Assembly: GCA_013202185.1 (NCBI GenBank)
Contig: JABMSA010000747.1
Span: forward strand, 1 to 7,279
From: Planctomycetota bacterium
Lineage (GTDB): Bacteria; Planctomycetota; PUPC01; JABMSA01
Length of the DNA: 7,279 nt
Direction: 5' to 3'
The position numbers and the translations under genes are program-made. Shown piece after piece: positions 5,224-7,279 of the stretch (position 1 is the first letter of the stretch; each line of letters starts with the position of its first letter). The notes beneath the pieces were generated by a model, which searched no databases, was not told the origin of the DNA, and saw nothing but the letters and a program-made list of their open reading frames with translations.

Positions 5224-5682
5224 TCAGTGTCCTTCCACAGCAACAACGCCTTGAGGCGCGGCATCTACTGCTTGGATCGAGGGATCGCCGGCCATCACGA
5301 TCACGTGCCAGACAATGAACAGCACAGCGCCAAGAACAAGAAGCCTGAACTGCCACTTAAACCAACGGCCACCTACGTAGGAGTATTGTCTGACCCGATT
5401 CTGAGCGGATTGTGATTGATTGGAATTCCCCGCGTCAAGCACTTGTATATTCGCAGAGATTGCTTTGGCCAAGAGGGAACGAGTATGGCAGCCGGCGAAG
5501 AAACTGCCAGCCCATGAGAGAACGGCTCCCCCCAACGGAAGAAGCGACCAATCCAAACAACGTCCCGTGGTTTTCTGTACCGCAAAGCCAACTGCAGAAG
5601 CGGCGATAAACAACAGGAAGTAGGTATACTTCGACTGGTGCTCAATGTGCCATTGTCGTAATTGCATTCCCGGTTCGGACAT
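5224..5682 (-). CDS. three-TM membrane protein of unknown function
   Basis: A 152-residue protein. I take ATG 5682 (MSEPGMQLRQW) as the start because GGAGG lies 8 bases ahead; the frame stays open upstream to 5766 but without a ribosome site. TM segments are at about 20-36 (TYFLLFIAASAVGFAVQ), 47-64 (LLPLGGAVLSWAGSFFAG) and 112-130 (RLLVLGAVLFIVWHVIVM). Between TM2 and TM3 is a hydrophilic, Ser/Gln/Asn-rich loop (about 65-110, with NSNQSQSAQNRVRQYSY). No catalytic motif is visible. It ends 3 bases before the HIRAN gene, so the two proteins may act together at the membrane, for example with this protein docking the anchored HIRAN. I do not recognise a named family. Confidence 0.75.
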   Translation of the reverse strand: MSEPGMQLRQWHIEHQSKYTYFLLFIAASAVGFAVQKTTGRCLDWSLLPLGGAVLSWAGSFFAGCHTRSLLAKAISANIQVLDAGNSNQSQSAQNRVRQYSYVGGRWFKWQFRLLVLGAVLFIVWHVIVMAGDPSIQAVDAAPQGVVAVEGH

Positions 5683-5687
5683 TTTGT

Positions 5688-5792
5688 TCACCTCCATTGA
5701 AGACTTTCGCTCGCGTCCCAAGGAGGGCTTTTGCATTTGGGGCGGAGCTTCCCGCGCTGTTTCCACTCATGCCCGCATTGCGGACGTTCGGA
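5688..5792 (-). pseudogene. decayed zinc-ribbon gene relic
   Basis: In the 138-bp gap before the three-TM gene one - strand frame reads SERPQCGHEWKQRGKL, then RPKCKSPPWDASE and LQWR, before TGA at 5690-5688. This is the pattern of small bacterial zinc ribbons, CPxCGHEW...CPKCKSPYWD, but the first Cys of each CxxC is Arg (codons CGT and CGC, one base from TGT and TGC). The frame has no ATG, GTG or TTG start back to its previous stop inside the neighbouring gene. I infer a broken remnant of a metal-binding protein rather than a working gene. Its stop sits between the GGAGG and the ATG of the next gene. Confidence 0.45.
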
Positions 5793-5820
5793 CTTGTTGC
5801 GTAGCCCGCGATTGGGGTAG

Positions 5821-6216
5821 TTACTGATCCTCGGCTGCTGTTTTCTGTTCGATCTCGATAAGAAGGCTGACCAAGGCGGTGTAGATGCTCACGCGGGTCT
5901 CGAGCTTCTTGGCCGGCGGCATGCGGATCAAAACGAAACGGTTCTCAACCCGTTGAATCACTGGCACGCCGGGATATTCGAAGATCACTGTTTGTGCCCA
6001 GCGGTTGAGGTGCTCAACGTATTCTGGTGTGCCGTCCGGCGGCGGCGCTGGGGCGTCGGGGTGGTAATGCACCTGGGCGATGGGGTGCACCGGCAGGCGG
6101 GGCAAGATGAACTCCAGCCTTTCGGCGTCGGTCCGTTTGGGAATCCGCATCATGTGCTGTGCTTGCTTCTTGAGTTCTTTCATCTTGCGTCTCATTTTGT
6201 CCATGTCGTGTTGCAT
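5821..6216 (-). CDS. uncharacterised 131-residue basic/amphipathic protein
   Basis: I do not recognise this family. I choose ATG 6216 (MQHDMDKMRRK) because GGAG lies 6 bases upstream; a GTG at 6228 would add four residues. The first about 25 residues are Met/Lys-rich and helical (MDKMRRKMKELKKQAQHMM). Residues 33-62 contain LEFILPRLPVHPIAQVHYH and a Pro-rich linker (PDAPAPPPDG). Residues 65-100 form a possible alpha/beta unit (YVEHLNRWAQTVIFEYPG, VIQRVENRFVLIRMP). The C-terminus is a helix (RVSIYTALVSLLIEIEQK). No signal peptide and no clear TM segment. Its start lies inside the end of the SNase-like gene (25-base overlap), so translation is probably coupled and both share the promoter at 6562-6590. 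Confidence 0.6.
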   Translation of the reverse strand: MQHDMDKMRRKMKELKKQAQHMMRIPKRTDAERLEFILPRLPVHPIAQVHYHPDAPAPPPDGTPEYVEHLNRWAQTVIFEYPGVPVIQRVENRFVLIRMPPAKKLETRVSIYTALVSLLIEIEQKTAAEDQ

Positions 6217-6542
6217 AGTGTGCTCCACTCGCCGGCCTTGCGTGCTTCATGGTTCTGAAGACCACCCGGTCGTCTTCTCTTCTTTCCGCGTACGGGCATG
6301 CCGTCACGAAGGCTGTGCCTGGCTTCGCGGCCGCCCGGCTCGTCAAGCTCCGGGGCGTCGCGGTCGCTGAAACGCACCCGGCCTACGTTGTCGATTATGA
6401 TCGTGTCACCATCGACGACGCGGTACCAGCCGTCGATGAGGCCGGGCTGTATGACAGGTTGCGGCTGGTGTTGTTGCGCAGTGCAGGCCGACCCGAGCAG
6501 CAAGCCGGCCATGGCCACGTGCAAAAGTCTTGAACGGTCCAT
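6192..6542 (-). CDS. truncated SNase-like (thermonuclease) protein with lipoprotein-type leader
   Basis: Two ATGs are adjacent (6545, 6542); GAGG is best spaced for 6542. The N-terminus is a leader ending LLLGSAC at 14-20, close to a lipobox but with Gly at -3, so lipidation is uncertain. Residues 39-79 begin a staphylococcal-nuclease OB fold: YRVVDGDTIII (Asp 44, Asp 46), VRFSDRDAPEL (Arg 57, Asp 62, Glu 65) and EPGGREARHSL. These cover the calcium ligands and two active-site positions of the family. The rest of the fold, including the usual DRYGR block with the second catalytic Arg, is missing. From about residue 80 the sequence becomes basic and unrelated (GKKRRRPGG), and neither other frame restores it. 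It is probably a deletion product or an inactive, secreted OB-fold remnant. The 3' end overlaps the next gene. Confidence 0.6.
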   Translation of the reverse strand: MDRSRLLHVAMAGLLLGSACTAQQHQPQPVIQPGLIDGWYRVVDGDTIIIDNVGRVRFSDRDAPELDEPGGREARHSLRDGMPVRGKKRRRPGGLQNHEARKAGEWSTLCNTTWTK

Positions 6543-6561
6543 CATTCACCTCGCTGCGAAC

Positions 6562-6590
6562 AGTATAACCGTTTCGGAGGCGGATGTCAA
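6562..6590 (-). promoter_or_regulatory. strong sigma70 promoter of the SNase-like/HIRAN gene row
   Basis: On the - strand: -35 TTGACA (6590-6585, perfect), 17-bp spacer, -10 TATACT (6567-6562, one base off). The start would fall near 6555, leaving a leader of only about 10-13 bases that just fits GCGAGGTGA before the ATG. It should transcribe at least the SNase-like and 131-residue genes and probably on to the HIRAN gene. Confidence 0.75.
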
Positions 6591-6645
6591 ATCATTTTTC
6601 TGGGATCCGGAACGTGGAGGGGCATGTTATTTTGCGAACGGGCGG

Positions 6646-6948
6646 TCAGGCGACGGGCCCCCAGCGGGGGGGATCGGCGGGGCAGCAGGCGGTTGCTCGG
6701 CGCCGGAAGCACTTGGAGATGTGGGGGGCGAGCCCGCAGCCGTTGGGGCTGGCGGCGTCGACGTGCTCGCACTGGTTGCAGATCGCCTCGCGGATGCGGA
6801 CGAATTCGGGGGGCGGGCGGAGCACGCCGTGGCGGCGTTTGTGCGCTCGGCGGGGGCGGGCATAGCGTTCGTAGGACATGAACCTCTCGCCGCCGCGGTC
6901 GAGCCATTGTTTGCGCCAGAGGGGTGGGTCGTCCCAATGCAGCATCAT
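6646..6948 (-). CDS. small Cys-rich, probably zinc-binding protein
   Basis: A 100-residue protein starting at one of two adjacent ATGs (6948 or 6945). The first part (LHWDDPPLWRKQWLDRGGERF) and a basic stretch (YARPRRAHKRRH) precede a Cys cluster: Cys 57 and 60 in ICNQCEH, Cys 71, Cys 80, and Cys 88-89 in ACCPADPPRW. CxxCEH...C...C...CP...W resembles small zinc-finger proteins of phages and mobile regions, as I recall them. Function is unknown; nucleic-acid or protein binding is a guess. Its ATG overlaps the stop of the upstream gene as ATGA and no good ribosome site precedes it, so translation is probably coupled. It is strikingly GC-rich next to its AT-richer upstream partner. An internal ATG at residue 24 is an alternative start. 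Confidence 0.65.
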   Translation of the reverse strand: MMLHWDDPPLWRKQWLDRGGERFMSYERYARPRRAHKRRHGVLRPPPEFVRIREAICNQCEHVDAASPNGCGLAPHISKCFRRRATACCPADPPRWGPVA

Positions 6949-7279
6949 GGTACCGTCAGCTCGGCCTCTTCCGAAATCAGAATCTCTGCACTTTCGTAAC
7001 TACAATCCCCTTCAGGGTCAATAACTGCATGAGACAATATGTGTGCCACAAAGGTTCCTCCGTTATCGCAGTCAAACTCAGCAATCGGAATGACTGCACG
7101 AAACGGTACATATCTTACCACCCAATCAGGGTCGATAAAAACGAGAAAGATGTCATAGATTCTTAATTCAAAGCACCATCCCTCAAACTTATCTAATACG
7201 TATTCAAGTTCTGCACTACAGTCGGGGCAGCCCGGATGGATTCCACAGGTAACAATATCTCGCCATAGACAACCTGTCA
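6945..7279 (-). CDS. uncharacterised protein, 5' end outside the window (partial)
   Basis: The frame is open on the - strand from the window edge (first full codon 7277) to TGA at 6947-6945: 110 residues with no stop. An N-terminal Cys-containing stretch reads TCGIHPGCPDCSAELEYVL. It is followed by an alternating beta-rich, acidic sequence (WCFELRIYDIFLVFIDPDW, VVRYVPFRAVIPIAEFDCD) and a tail ending ISEEAELTVP. No TM segment is visible. I do not recognise it. CGIHPGCPDC may be half of a zinc site. It is clearly AT-richer than the next gene. The ATGA overlap with the Cys-rich gene argues that both frames are real. The missing start prevents any statement on length or regulation. Confidence 0.6.
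   Translation of the reverse strand, partial: TGCLWRDIVTCGIHPGCPDCSAELEYVLDKFEGWCFELRIYDIFLVFIDPDWVVRYVPFRAVIPIAEFDCDNGGTFVAHILSHAVIDPEGDCSYESAEILISEEAELTVP

Noticed and set aside
5683..5766. 28-residue N-terminal extension of the three-TM protein
   Set aside because: The ATG at 5766 has no Shine-Dalgarno, and the extension overlaps the zinc-ribbon relic; GGAGG is well placed for the ATG at 5682.
6298..6999. 233-codon + strand open frame at the right side
   Set aside because: It is antisense to the SNase-like and Cys-rich genes, which have promoter, ribosome-site or coupling support. Its Gly/Ala-rich composition reflects GC content.
845..7279. Further integron attC sites in the rest of the window
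   Set aside because: A visual scan for GTTRRRY with a matching RYYYAAC partner at attC spacing found none. Most genes also run opposite to the recombinase, unlike a cassette array.

Overview
The window looks like accessory DNA from a Gram-negative bacterium, probably an environmental proteobacterium. The supporting signs are sigma70-type promoters of the TTGACA/TATAAT kind, Shine-Dalgarno starts, a lipoprotein-like leader, and base composition that changes from block to block. Lineage cannot be fixed from the sequence. No rRNA, tRNA, CRISPR array or intact transposase was found.

Left end, + strand (1-844). The first 51 bases read as the last 16 codons of a tyrosine recombinase whose C-terminal tail resembles integron integrases. 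About 180 bp follow with three GTTAT-type core-like sequences, a near-duplicate 21-22 bp element and an attC-like inverted pair. Next comes one + strand gene for a 203-residue protein of unknown function that carries a HEPN-like R-x4-6-H motif.

Middle, - strand (1291-2958). After a convergent 446-bp spacer full of inverted repeats lies a two-gene operon read leftwards, with its own promoter. Its first gene encodes a signal-peptide/coiled-coil/transmembrane/alpha-beta-domain protein. Its second gene overlaps the first by ATGA and encodes a CD-NTase/OAS-like nucleotidyltransferase with all three catalytic Asp residues. This pair is the best candidate for an undescribed signalling or defence module.

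Centre, - strand (3232-4642). A DUF4935-like PIN nuclease with a C-terminal zinc ribbon is preceded by a 57-codon relic that resembles the C-terminus of a restriction-modification enzyme. A perfect consensus promoter sits at the junction with the next block.

Right, - strand (4639-6590). A promoter with a perfect -35 drives a row of small genes: a truncated SNase-like lipoprotein, a 131-residue protein, a decayed zinc-ribbon relic, a three-TM protein and a membrane-anchored HIRAN protein. At the right edge (6646-7279) an AT-rich partial gene overlaps, by ATGA, a GC-rich gene for a Cys-rich protein.

Overall the region is a patchwork of short, self-promoted, mostly leftward modules (nuclease, HIRAN, NTase, membrane proteins, RM relic) next to a recombinase gene, as in a defence island or a genomic-island edge. 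Functions below come from motifs read by eye; no database search was run.
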